NCBI GenBank assembly: GCA_027318945.1
Contig: DAHVOF010000131.1
Location: 1 to 13,634 of the forward strand
DNA: 13,634 nucleotides
DNA from: Actinomycetota bacterium
GTDB taxonomy: Bacteria > Actinomycetota > Acidimicrobiia > Acidimicrobiales > Acidimicrobiaceae
Reading direction: 5' to 3'
Shown one piece after another: positions 5,892 to 12,912 of this stretch. The notes beneath the pieces were generated by a model that did no database searches, had not been told where the DNA came from, and worked only from the letters and a program-made list of their open reading frames with translations. Position numbers and translations under genes: made by a program. Position 1 is the stretch's first letter; each line of letters starts with the position of its first letter.

Positions 5892-8390
5892 TCAAATCTG
5901 GTCCACCCCTGAACCGGACCCAGCCAATTCAACGGCAGGAGGAACAAACCCCTCTACAGATCTGAATACTATCTCGCCGTCCTGAGCGTCGACGATCACA
6001 GTCTCACCGACTCGGAACTCTTTCCAGAGAAGTCTCTCGGAGAGCTGATCTTCGACCATCCGCTGTATGGCACGCCTCAGGGGCCGAGCACCCAGCGTGG
6101 GGTCATAACCTTTTTCGGCCACAAGCTCCTTCGCGACTTGAGTCATCTCAAATCCAATCCCTAAAGACTCAAGATGCAGCTGGATCCTCTTGATCAACAT
6201 GTCGACAATCTCAGTGACCTCAGCCTTGGAAAGCTCGTGGAAGACAATCACATCGTCGATGCGGTTGAGAAACTCAGGCTTGAAGTGCGCTTTGAGCGCC
6301 TCGTTCACCTTCAGCTTCATTCTCTCGTAGGTCACCGCCTCTGAAGTCTGGGCAAATCCGATGCTTGCTTTTCGCAGATCGGCCGATCCCAGGTTGGAGG
6401 TCATGATCAGGATGGTGTTCTTGAAATCAACCGTCCTGCCCTGCGAGTCCGTTAGCCTGCCATCCTCGAGTATCTGGAGTAGCGTATTGAACACGTCAGG
6501 GTGGGCTTTTTCAATCTCGTCAAAAAGGACAACCGAGAAGGGCTTGCGACGCACGGCCTCGGTTAGCTGACCACCCTCATCGTAGCCAACATATCCAGGG
6601 GGAGAACCGACTAGACGAGAAACGGTGTGCTTCTCCATATACTCGCTCATGTCCAGCTGGATCAGTGCCGACTCGTCACCGAACAGGAATTCCGCAAGCG
6701 TTTTAGCAAGTTCAGTCTTGCCGACCCCGGTTGGACCCAGGAAAATGAACGACCCGCTGGGCCGCTTCGGATCCTTCAGACCCGCTCTCGTGCGCCTAAT
6801 GGCACGCGAAAGTGCGGAGATAGCCTCTTGCTGGCCGACAATCCTCTTGTGAAGCTCGTCCTCCATGCGAAGAAGCTTCGCAGTCTCCTCCTCCGTGAGC
6901 TTGTAAACCGGAATTCCGGTCCAATTGGCGAGAACTTCCGCGATCACGTCTTCATCGACGATATCGAACAGATCCCTACCCTCGCTTCTCCACACGCCTT
7001 CCAGCGAAGCCTTCTGATCCAGCTTCTCTTTCTCCCTAGCGGCAAGCCTTTTCGCCTCGTCGTAAGCCTGCTTCTCCAACGCGCTGTCCTTTTCGCGCCT
7101 AATTCGCGCGAGATCCTCATCGATCTGGCGCATCTCAGGCGGCATCGACATCCTTCGAATTCGAAGCCTTGCCCCCGCTTCGTCGATCAAGTCGATTGCC
7201 TTGTCAGGGAGGTACCTGTCGGCAATGTACCGATCGGCGAGATTGGCGGCCGCAACCAGAGCTTGGTCAGTAATCGTGACGCTATGATGGCTTTCGTATC
7301 TTTCTCTGAGACCCTTCAGAATATCGATTGTGTGAACAAGGGCTGGCTCCTCGACCTTTATCGGTTGGAACCGGCGCTCAAGAGCTGCATCTTTTTCGAG
7401 GTGCTTTCGGTACTCATCAATTGTCGTCGCACCGATAGTTTGAAGCTCGCCTCTGGCTAGCATCGGCTTAAGTATTGACGCCGCATCGATCGCGCCTTCC
7501 GCCGCGCCAGCTCCCACGAGCGTGTGCAGTTCGTCTATGAACAAAATTATGTCGCCGCGAGTGCGAATTTCCTTCAATACCTTCTTCAGGCGTTCTTCGA
7601 AATCCCCACGATAGCGGCTGCCCGCCACTAAAGCCCCAAGATCAAGCGTGTAAAGTTGCTTGCCCTTAAGAATGTCTGGAACATCATTTGCCACAATTCG
7701 CTGAGCAAGCCCTTCAACGATCGCAGTCTTTCCGACGCCAGGCTCACCGATTAGAACCGGGTTGTTCTTGGATCTCCTAGAAAGAACTTGCATTACGCGC
7801 TCGATCTCGCGATCACGACCAATGACAGGATCGAGCTTCTTTTCGCGAGCCATTGCCGTCAAATTACGGCCAAACTGATCCAGCACCGGAGACCCGCCTG
7901 GAGTCTCCGCTGCAGCAGCGGGACCGACTCCCGCACCTGCAGTCTCTTTACCTTGGTAGCCGGAGAGAAGCTGAATGACCTGCTGGCGTACGCGTGGAAG
8001 GTCAGCGCCGAGGCTCACAAGAACCTGTGCCGCCACGCCTTCGCCTTCTCTGACAAGTCCCAGAAGCATATGCTCAGTACCGATGTAGTTGTGGCCAAGC
8101 TGAAGAGCTTCCCGCAAAGAGAGCTCGAGAACCTTCTTCGCCCGAGGCGTGAACGGCGGAGATCCAGCCGTGGCACCGCCAGCTGGACCGATCGTCTCCT
8201 CCACTTTTTCGCGCACAGCTTCAAGAGTGATCCCAAACGACTCAAGGGCACGCGCTGCTACACCCTCTCCCTCGTGGATCAACCCAAGAAGGATGTGTTC
8301 AGTACCAATGAAATTGTGATTTAAGAGCCGAGCCTCTTCCTGTGCAAGGACCAAAACCCTTCTTGCTCTGTCTGTGAAGCGTTCGAACAA
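5892..8390 (-). CDS. clpC: ATP-dependent Clp protease ATP-binding subunit ClpC
   Basis: Hsp100 unfoldase that feeds proteins to ClpP; essential in mycobacteria as ClpC1. It is 832 residues with the full domain set. Two Clp-N repeats (about 1-143) each contain an IGTEH(I/M)LLGL block. AAA1 has Walker A GEPGVGKT (215-222), Walker B ILFIDE (282-287) and the Arg pair 339-340. A UVR/M-domain coiled coil covers about 420-460. AAA2 has Walker A GPTGVGKT (552-559) and Walker B VVLFDE (620-625). The ClpP-docking loop is IGF (677-679). The start is a TTG at 8390: the family N-terminus MFERFTDRAR begins exactly there, and GGGAGG lies 8 bases upstream. The gene is first in the clpC-radA-disA set and divergent from the prenyl synthase gene. 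Confidence 0.97.
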   Translation of the reverse strand: MFERFTDRARRVLVLAQEEARLLNHNFIGTEHILLGLIHEGEGVAARALESFGITLEAVREKVEETIGPAGGATAGSPPFTPRAKKVLELSLREALQLGHNYIGTEHMLLGLVREGEGVAAQVLVSLGADLPRVRQQVIQLLSGYQGKETAGAGVGPAAAAETPGGSPVLDQFGRNLTAMAREKKLDPVIGRDREIERVMQVLSRRSKNNPVLIGEPGVGKTAIVEGLAQRIVANDVPDILKGKQLYTLDLGALVAGSRYRGDFEERLKKVLKEIRTRGDIILFIDELHTLVGAGAAEGAIDAASILKPMLARGELQTIGATTIDEYRKHLEKDAALERRFQPIKVEEPALVHTIDILKGLRERYESHHSVTITDQALVAAANLADRYIADRYLPDKAIDLIDEAGARLRIRRMSMPPEMRQIDEDLARIRREKDSALEKQAYDEAKRLAAREKEKLDQKASLEGVWRSEGRDLFDIVDEDVIAEVLANWTGIPVYKLTEEETAKLLRMEDELHKRIVGQQEAISALSRAIRRTRAGLKDPKRPSGSFIFLGPTGVGKTELAKTLAEFLFGDESALIQLDMSEYMEKHTVSRLVGSPPGYVGYDEGGQLTEAVRRKPFSVVLFDEIEKAHPDVFNTLLQILEDGRLTDSQGRTVDFKNTILIMTSNLGSADLRKASIGFAQTSEAVTYERMKLKVNEALKAHFKPEFLNRIDDVIVFHELSKAEVTEIVDMLIKRIQLHLESLGIGFEMTQVAKELVAEKGYDPTLGARPLRRAIQRMVEDQLSERLLWKEFRVGETVIVDAQDGEIVFRSVEGFVPPAVELAGSGSGVDQI

Positions 8391-8602
8391 ACTGTCCGCC
8401 TCCCTCTCAGGGCCGATTGGACTGTCTACAGTCTACCGCGACCGTGCTACTTCTGCGAAAGCGTTTCAACTCTTTCTTTCCTATACCCGTAGATAACAAC
8501 GGAAGGCCCCAGATGCTTCCCCAAGATCGCAATTACGGTATACCTCACTTTTTTTCTAGAGCATTGTAAGTTTTTCTCCGATTCGGCCTATCTTCTTTAA
8601 TA
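8391..8602. promoter_or_regulatory. Divergent clpC / prenyl synthase intergenic region
   Basis: 212 bases holding both promoters. For the plus-strand prenyl synthase, TTGTAA (8564-8569) and TATCTT (8589-8594) form a loose -35/-10 pair with a 19-base spacer, which would start the RNA at or next to the GTG at 8603. For clpC I see no convincing promoter. Two dyads lie here: GACTGT-CT-ACAGTC at 8420-8433 and GGTATACC at 8537-8544. The clpC ribosome binding site GGGAGG lies near 8400. Confidence 0.35.
8420..8433. repeat. 14-bp palindrome in the clpC leader
   Basis: GACTGT and ACAGTC form a perfect 6-bp inverted repeat around a 2-base centre, 30 bases upstream of the clpC start codon. The centre is too short for a hairpin loop, so protein binding is more likely than RNA structure. 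It does not fit the ClgR or heat-shock operators I know. Confidence 0.45.
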
Positions 8603-9601
8603 GTGCAGATTACCGACGCCCTAACAAAGCTGAACTTGGAGACGTATCTCCAGGATTTTGAGAAGCTTCTGCGAGAATCAGTCGCTGTTGACGACGATTT
8701 CCTTTCCGAGGTCTCCCGACATCTAATGGATGCGGGTGGCAAGCGTATTCGTCCGGTGCTCGCCATAACATCGGCCGCAGCGGGTGGTGCCGAAATCAAC
8801 CGTAATGTGCTGCTGTCTGGAATTGCCGTGGAGCTAGTACACCTGGGATCCCTTTACCACGACGATGTCATGGACGACGCTTCAGACAGACGAAATGTGG
8901 AGAGCGTCAACTTCAGATGGGGAAATGTTATAGCGATTGTTGCAGGAGATTACCTGCTAGCCAAGGCGGCCGGAATCGCGGCGCGCCTCGGACAGGAGAT
9001 AGCCGAGCTACTCTCTAACACGCTTGCCGAACTGTGTGCGGGACAGATTTTAGAGGCTCACTCGTCATTTTCTCCTACACGAACAGAAGATTCATACTTC
9101 AAAGCTATCTCTGGCAAGACTGCGTCATTGATGGCAACGGCGTGCCGCATTGGGGCCTTGGCCGCAAATCTTGATAGTAACTACATCGAGATAGTCACTG
9201 GCGTAGGCCGATCGCTGGGAATGGTCTTCCAGATCCGCGACGACATTCTCGATCTGGTTGCCACGGCCGACGTACTTGGAAAAGCGCCTGCGCAAGATTT
9301 GCTCGAAGGAATCTACACGCTGCCGGTAATCGAAGCCCTGAAAACCCCGTACAGAACTGAGCTTGAATCCCTTCTGACACGCAGCATGGACGAAGCCAGC
9401 GTAGATAGGGCTGTGAAGATCATTCTTTCCTCTGGCGGAATAGCCACAGCTTGGCGTAATGCACAGCATTATGCCAAGCTAAGCCGCGAGAGCGCCGCTC
9501 AGCTCGATTCTCCAATTGCAACAGAACTCGGCATGATGGCCCAGTTCCTGCTCGACAATACTTTCCAAGTCGTCCAGCCCTACCTTGAACCGCCAAAATA
9601 G
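8603..9601 (+). CDS. Polyprenyl diphosphate synthase (trans-isoprenyl diphosphate synthase)
   Basis: Chain-elongating prenyltransferase that condenses IPP onto an allylic diphosphate. It is 332 residues, normal for the family. GGKRIRP (45-51) is the IPP-binding segment. The first aspartate-rich motif is HDDVMDD (D87, D88, D91), and the second is QIRDDILDL (D213, D214, D217). These are followed by GKAPAQDLLEGIYTLPVIEAL (around 226-246, normally GK..G.DL..G..TLP). The residues just before the first motif are GSLY, without the bulky aromatic block seen in short-chain enzymes. A medium/long-chain product, such as a menaquinone side chain, is therefore likelier than FPP/GGPP, but chain length cannot be read reliably. 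The start is a GTG at 8603 without a ribosome binding site, so the mRNA may be leaderless. It is convergent with the IPP isomerase gene. Confidence 0.92.
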   Translation: MQITDALTKLNLETYLQDFEKLLRESVAVDDDFLSEVSRHLMDAGGKRIRPVLAITSAAAGGAEINRNVLLSGIAVELVHLGSLYHDDVMDDASDRRNVESVNFRWGNVIAIVAGDYLLAKAAGIAARLGQEIAELLSNTLAELCAGQILEAHSSFSPTRTEDSYFKAISGKTASLMATACRIGALAANLDSNYIEIVTGVGRSLGMVFQIRDDILDLVATADVLGKAPAQDLLEGIYTLPVIEALKTPYRTELESLLTRSMDEASVDRAVKIILSSGGIATAWRNAQHYAKLSRESAAQLDSPIATELGMMAQFLLDNTFQVVQPYLEPPK

Positions 9602-9646
9602 GCCTTCGCAGGAGCCTAAAGTCTTTACGTCTCGCAATGAAAATCG

Positions 9647-9681
9647 AGGTCGGCCTAAACCATATCAACTTAGGTCAGCCT
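9647..9681. terminator. Hairpin between convergent prenyl synthase and IDI-2 genes
   Basis: AGGTCGGCCTAA (9647-9658) pairs with TTAGGTCAGCCT (9670-9681), 12 positions with one mismatch and two G-U pairs, around an 11-base loop. It lies in the 105-base gap between two converging genes and probably acts as a two-way terminator. No U-tract follows on either strand. A smaller TAGGC/GCCTA dyad overlaps the prenyl synthase stop codon. Confidence 0.5.
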
Positions 9682-9706
9682 CACCCTGGATATGACCTCT
9701 CAACCA

Positions 9707-10792
9707 CTAGCGTTCGATCCCTCTTCTGGCCAAGACCAGTCGATACTCTTCATGACCTCGGGCGTCCAACCAATTTCGAGTAGGTCCGGAAATCATGACA
9801 GGCCTTTCGCGAAGTTCATTGACGGTACGAGCACCGGTAAGCACCATGATGGTCTTAAGCGTCCAATGCACGTTCTCCAGCCAGCTATCGAGCCTCCGTT
9901 CAGGTTCCTCCTGGGTCGCGAGCCGCATGATCGATCCCGCGATCCCCACGGCCGTCGCCCCCATCGCCAAGGCTTTCGCAACATCATGGCCGTTTCTGAT
10001 TCCGCCTGACGCCACGATCTCTGCCAAAGAACCCACCGAGTCACACACCTCGCCGAGACTTGAAGCCGTAGGTATTCCCCAAGTCTGCCAATCTCTTTCG
10101 ATGTCCATGCCGCGACGCCAGGATTCTATTGCGATAAAACTCGTTCCGCCGGCCCCACCGATGTCGACGGCATGGACTCCGCACTCTACAAATCGAAGGG
10201 CGGCTGGCCCCGTCATCCCCTGACCGACCTCCTTAGCGATGGTTGGAACGTGAATCGAATTCGCGACCTGCTTGAGCCCGTCCAGCATTCCCCTAAAATG
10301 CCGGTCACCTTCCGCCATAAAAAGCTCCTGCGCAGTGTTCCAGTGGACCTGGAGCATATCCGCATCGATCAGATCCACCGCAGTCTGCGCGGCCTTAACG
10401 TCTGCGCCCATCCCAACGTTGGCGATGATCACCCCACTGGGATTCTTCTCTCGAACTATCGTATAGGTGTCGACGACGCTGGGATCCTTTAGGGCTGCCG
10501 TCTGGGAGCCCACCGCCATAGCAAGTCCGTGGCGTGCCGCAAATTCGGCCAGCAACCCGTTTATCCTGCGCGACTCGTCCGTTCCACCAGTCATCGCGTT
10601 CACCAGTACCGGCGAATTGATTTCGCAACCAAGAAGCTCCGTGGTCAGCGAGATCCCGTCGACATCGATCTCACTTGCGCTTTCAGGCAGCAGCGTGACG
10701 TCTTCAAATCCGCTTGCACCCTGGTCGGCCAAAGCATTGACAGCCGCGATGTGTTCATGTTTCCGGCGTTCACGATCAGACCGCTCACCCAT
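9707..10792 (-). CDS. fni: Type 2 isopentenyl-diphosphate delta-isomerase (FMN-dependent)
   Basis: Interconverts IPP and DMAPP using reduced FMN in a TIM barrel. From the ATG at 10792 it is 361 residues, typical for the family. The N-terminal RRKHEHI carries the R-K-x-E-H signature of IDI-2. The FMN-site strand is NAMTGGTDES. QVHWNTAQE (148-156) holds the family His, Asn and catalytic Gln (H150, N152, Q155), with E156 likely to bind Mg2+; it is followed by EGDRHF. Further FMN/phosphate blocks are KEVGQGM, GGAGGTSF and SGGIRNGHDVAKALAMGA. The frame also offers a TTG at 10795, but GGTGGG lies 6 bases before the ATG, the better spacing. With ispD, ispF and the prenyl synthase it gives four isoprenoid genes in one window. 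Confidence 0.94.
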   Translation of the reverse strand: MGERSDRERRKHEHIAAVNALADQGASGFEDVTLLPESASEIDVDGISLTTELLGCEINSPVLVNAMTGGTDESRRINGLLAEFAARHGLAMAVGSQTAALKDPSVVDTYTIVREKNPSGVIIANVGMGADVKAAQTAVDLIDADMLQVHWNTAQELFMAEGDRHFRGMLDGLKQVANSIHVPTIAKEVGQGMTGPAALRFVECGVHAVDIGGAGGTSFIAIESWRRGMDIERDWQTWGIPTASSLGEVCDSVGSLAEIVASGGIRNGHDVAKALAMGATAVGIAGSIMRLATQEEPERRLDSWLENVHWTLKTIMVLTGARTVNELRERPVMISGPTRNWLDARGHEEYRLVLARRGIER

Positions 10793-11268
10793 CAACGACC
10801 CACCTTCCGGTCAAAACACTAGATTGCCTGCGGGATAATCTGTCGGCACACCTATTTAGCTGGACAGAGCCCCCGTTTCTCGTGTGTTCTGGATGGAGCG
10901 CCGCACCTCATTCAACAATACCATCGCCTTGGTGACGTCCCTATTAGTGCGCCCCCAAATGTGAGACCGTGGCGCACACTCATCGACAGCAATTTACTAA
11001 GATCGCAGGCCAGCAATCGTTCGCAAGATCAGCCAGAAAGGTATTTTTAGCCTTGCTACACTGCGGCCTCTTAAGCAGCTTGGCGCGACCCGCTGATCCC
11101 CATGCGTCATGCGAAGCTGGGCTCACCTCAGTGGAAAGAAAACGTCCCAGCGCACGAATCATAAGAGGGATCAGCGGGCCATGTCCGAAACCATTCACAT
11201 TGCGCTAGCGGCGATTTCCTGGACACACGGAGAGTCTCCCAACATTTAGGCGGGGCTCGACATGGAGG
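10793..11268. other. 476-base stretch without a credible gene
   Basis: It lies between the IDI-2 start and the lyase stop, so it must hold the IDI-2 promoter (minus) and any lyase terminator. TAGTGT near 10818-10823 (minus) resembles a -10 box but I see no matching -35. The two short reading frames here (10969-11208 plus, 10980-11198 minus) overlap each other and resemble no family. I see no tRNA, tmRNA, SRP or RNase P RNA signature. The main structure is the inverted repeat at 11089-11178. A small dyad, GGAGA-G-TCTCC, lies at 11229-11239. Confidence 0.5.
11089..11178. repeat. Long imperfect hairpin with perfect 12-bp arms
   Basis: CCCGCTGATCCC (11089-11100) is the exact inverse of GGGATCAGCGGG (11167-11178), with 66 bases between. 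Inside, GCTGGG (11116-11121) pairs with CCCAGC (11146-11151), TGC (11110-11112) with GCA (11152-11154), and CAC with GTG at 11124-11133. Together they make a nested hairpin of about 90 bases. I see no target-site duplication beside it. It may be a structured RNA, a MITE-like remnant or a read-through barrier after the lyase gene. Confidence 0.6.
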
Positions 11269-12165
11269 TTAGCGCGATTTGAAACGCTGCTCGAGTTCTG
11301 AAATGTCCGGCAACCCTACGAAATTCAGAAACTCCGAAAACGGAACCATTCTATCCAGAGCCTTTATCGGAGTTTTGTGTTCACGAAGCGACTTAAGTTC
11401 TTCTCGAATTGCCATTGTTGCCGCCAGCAAAGCCCCGACCGGAAAGATCACAATGCGAAAGCCCAAACTCTTGATCTGATCGTATTCAAGCGGAGGAGTT
11501 TTGCCTCCCTCGGCCCAGTTATACAGAAGCGGAACATCTGGAAATGTCTCGGCGACTCTTTCGATCTCCTTTACTCCTTCAGGAGCTTCGATGAACAACG
11601 CGTCTGCACCGGCATCTCGATACGCTTTAGCTCGATCTATTGCCGAGTCCAAACCCTCGACTGCCCGAGCATCCGTGCGAGCGATAATGACAAAATCAGA
11701 CGATTTTCTTGCAGCCACGGCGGCCTCGATCTTGCCTACCATGTCGGACCTTGGAATCACCTCTTTCCCCGCCATGTGTCCGCATTTCTTTGGAGCGACC
11801 TGATCCTCGATATGTATGCCCGCCACGCCCGCTAACTCGTACTGCTGAATCGTCCTGATCACAGAAATTGGATTTCCGTAGCCTGTATCTGCATCGGCAA
11901 TAACTGGCAACGGAGTAACCGCCTGAGCAATCTGACGGGCATGCTCCACCATCTCCGTCATCGTCAGCAATCCGACGTCCGGCCTGCCGAGCACCGACGC
12001 AGCCGCGCCGAAGCCAGTCATGTAAACGCACTCGAACCCCGCCTCCTCGATAAGGCGTGCACTCAACCCGTCAAATGCCCCTGGAGCCAATAAGGGTTCG
12101 CTCCCTGAGATCAACTCGCGCAGCCGAGTTCCTGGATTGGAGGCAGGACTGATCAACTTACCCAT
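11269..12165 (-). CDS. Isocitrate lyase/PEP mutase superfamily lyase (methylisocitrate lyase-like)
   Basis: TIM-barrel enzyme of the ICL/PEPM superfamily, whose members cleave or form C-C or P-C bonds next to a carboxylate. From the ATG at 12165 it is 298 residues, the length of methylisocitrate lyase/oxaloacetate decarboxylase-type members. The barrel shows APGAFDGLSARLIEEAGF, the phosphate/carboxylate loop YMTGFG, Mg-site DADTGYGN (D91 and D93), IEDQ, and the lyase signature KKCGH (C128 as the catalytic Cys). That Cys argues for a lyase rather than a phosphonomutase. Substrate could be 2-methylisocitrate, 2,3-dimethylmalate or a related diacid; annotations as carboxyvinyl-carboxyphosphonate phosphorylmutase would be weak. 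GGAGGAG lies 5 bases before the ATG; the upstream TTG at 12183 precedes that site and is not used. A GlcG/HbpS-family gene lies upstream on the same strand. No prpC/prpD is in the window. Confidence 0.88.
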   Translation of the reverse strand: MGKLISPASNPGTRLRELISGSEPLLAPGAFDGLSARLIEEAGFECVYMTGFGAAASVLGRPDVGLLTMTEMVEHARQIAQAVTPLPVIADADTGYGNPISVIRTIQQYELAGVAGIHIEDQVAPKKCGHMAGKEVIPRSDMVGKIEAAVAARKSSDFVIIARTDARAVEGLDSAIDRAKAYRDAGADALFIEAPEGVKEIERVAETFPDVPLLYNWAEGGKTPPLEYDQIKSLGFRIVIFPVGALLAATMAIREELKSLREHKTPIKALDRMVPFSEFLNFVGLPDISELEQRFKSR

Positions 12166-12183
12166 TGACACTCCTCCACCCAA

Positions 12184-12304
12184 ACGCGAATTTGCAAAAT
12201 CTTCCTTTGAGTTTCATGGATCTGGACTCTCCCTAAGCCATAATTAGCAAATCATGTGTTTCGATATGAAGCTTCTCGCAAGAGAGCCCAGCCAGACTTT
12301 CTTC
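12184..12304 (-). promoter_or_regulatory. Gap before the lyase gene, possible promoter
   Basis: The gap contains an AT-rich TAATTAT on the minus strand (about 12240-12246) that could be a -10 element for the lyase gene, about 75 bases ahead of its ATG. I do not find a good -35. With the hairpin over the end of the upstream gene, this leaves open separate transcription of the lyase. Confidence 0.25.
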
Positions 12305-12347
12305 CTAAGGCTGGCCTAGCTGCCCACTACCGCCAGGCCAGCCTTGG
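12305..12347 (-). terminator. 12-bp hairpin over the stop codon of the GlcG/HbpS gene
   Basis: CTAAGGCTGGCC (12305-12316) pairs with GGCCAGCCTTGG (12336-12347), 12 positions with one G-U pair, around a 19-base loop. The TAG stop sits at the loop edge, so one arm is coding sequence. No U-tract follows on the minus strand. It could terminate or stabilise the upstream message and set the ratio between the two genes. Confidence 0.5.
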
Positions 12348-12738
12348 CGCACTCCATATCCTGGGTATAGTGCCCGCCGGAACAGCCTATCCCGCCAACC
12401 ATCTTCCCTTCGACCATGATCGGGTATCCACCGCCAAAGACCACTAGACGTGGAGTATGTACTATGCCAGTGTTCAGGGGAGGATCATTCTTTATGAAAT
12501 CAAACCATGCATCGGTTGACATGCCAAAACTTACCGCAGTGTACGCCTTGTTTTGTGCAATCTCAACACTTAGCAGTGCGGCCCCATCCATCCTCCGAAA
12601 GGCTTTGAGCACGCCCGATTCATCCACCACAGCAATAACCATGGGCACGCCTATTTCGGCTGCTTTGCTGGTTGCGGCTTCGATGATCTCAGTTGCCAAT
12701 TCGGCGGTGATGCTCATCTTATCGTACGTCATTGCCAA
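12316..12738 (-). CDS. GlcG/HbpS family protein (haem-degrading-like domain)
   Basis: Small single-domain protein of the GlcG/HbpS/PduO-C family. Relatives include haem-binding HbpS of Streptomyces and GlcG of glycolate operons, whose role is unclear. It is 140 residues and spans the whole domain: VVDESGVLKAFRRMDGA, IAQNKAYTAVSFGM, then HTPRLVVFGGGYPI and GGIGCSGGHYTQD. No signal peptide or membrane segment is seen, so it is probably cytoplasmic, unlike exported HbpS. A TTG at 12738 has GGGAG about 5 bases upstream; the in-frame ATG at 12732 has the same site 11 bases away, and ATG 12717 is also possible. It precedes the lyase gene on the same strand (gap about 150 bases). Haem binding cannot be judged from sequence. 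Confidence 0.88.
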   Translation of the reverse strand: MAMTYDKMSITAELATEIIEAATSKAAEIGVPMVIAVVDESGVLKAFRRMDGAALLSVEIAQNKAYTAVSFGMSTDAWFDFIKNDPPLNTGIVHTPRLVVFGGGYPIMVEGKMVGGIGCSGGHYTQDMECAKAGLAVVGS

Positions 12739-12791
12739 AGAGTCTCCCCCTTCCTCCGGTGCGCCTCAAACAGGCGCAAAAACGCAAAACA

Positions 12792-12821
12792 ATGGTATCG
12801 CGTAAGAAAATCATTGGACAA
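12792..12821 (-). promoter_or_regulatory. Candidate promoter for the GlcG/HbpS gene
   Basis: On the minus strand TTGTCC (12821-12816), an 18-base spacer and TACCAT (12797-12792) resemble a housekeeping sigma-factor promoter, four of six matches in each box. The RNA would start near 12785, giving a leader of about 47 bases that contains the GGGGGAG ribosome binding site. A TTACG/CGTAA palindrome lies about 20 bases upstream of the -35 box. Confidence 0.4.
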
Positions 12822-12839
12822 CAATTTCACGTTGTGGTG

Positions 12840-12855
12840 TTACGCAATTTCGTAA
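12840..12855. promoter_or_regulatory. Operator-like palindrome upstream of the GlcG/HbpS promoter
   Basis: TTACG-CAATTT-CGTAA is a perfect 5-bp inverted repeat whose centre AATT is also self-complementary, so 14 of 16 bases are symmetric. It lies between lysS and the GlcG/HbpS gene, just upstream of the candidate -35 box. A further CGTAA half-site occurs at 12801, between the -35 and -10 boxes. The position suits an activator or repressor, but the protein is unknown. Confidence 0.4.
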
Positions 12856-12894
12856 AGCGATGCGTCAGTCAAGCCAGGCAGGATGACCCAGAAA

Positions 12895-12912
12895 CTGATC
12901 GGCTGCGATCAG
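12895..12912 (-). terminator. Short hairpin at the lysS stop codon
   Basis: CTGATCG (12895-12901) pairs perfectly with CGATCAG (12906-12912) around a 4-base loop. On the minus strand it spans the TGA stop of lysS and is followed by a short AGTTTC. It is a weak terminator candidate. Confidence 0.35.

Noticed and set aside
5807..5947. N-terminal extension of radA overlapping the clpC 3' end
   Set aside because: The extra 47 residues match nothing in RadA, include the hairpin region, and the family N-terminus with its zinc finger begins just after the ATG at 5806.
6627..7460. 277-codon plus-strand reading frame inside clpC
   Set aside because: It is antisense to a perfectly conserved ClpC coding region; its length is a by-product of ClpC codon use.
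8537..8544. GGTATACC palindrome upstream of clpC
   Set aside because: Only 8 bp, without symmetric flanks; expected by chance often enough that I do not claim a function.
10969..11208. Two overlapping small reading frames (plus 10969-11208, minus 10980-11198)
   Set aside because: Neither has a family-like composition, conserved motif or convincing ribosome binding site, and both run through the inverted repeat. I treat the stretch as non-coding.
10793..11268. tRNA, tmRNA, SRP RNA or RNase P RNA in the gene-free stretch
   Set aside because: I looked for their conserved cores (TTCGA arm, tag start, GGAAGG/AGCAG loop, GAGGAAAGTCC) and found none.
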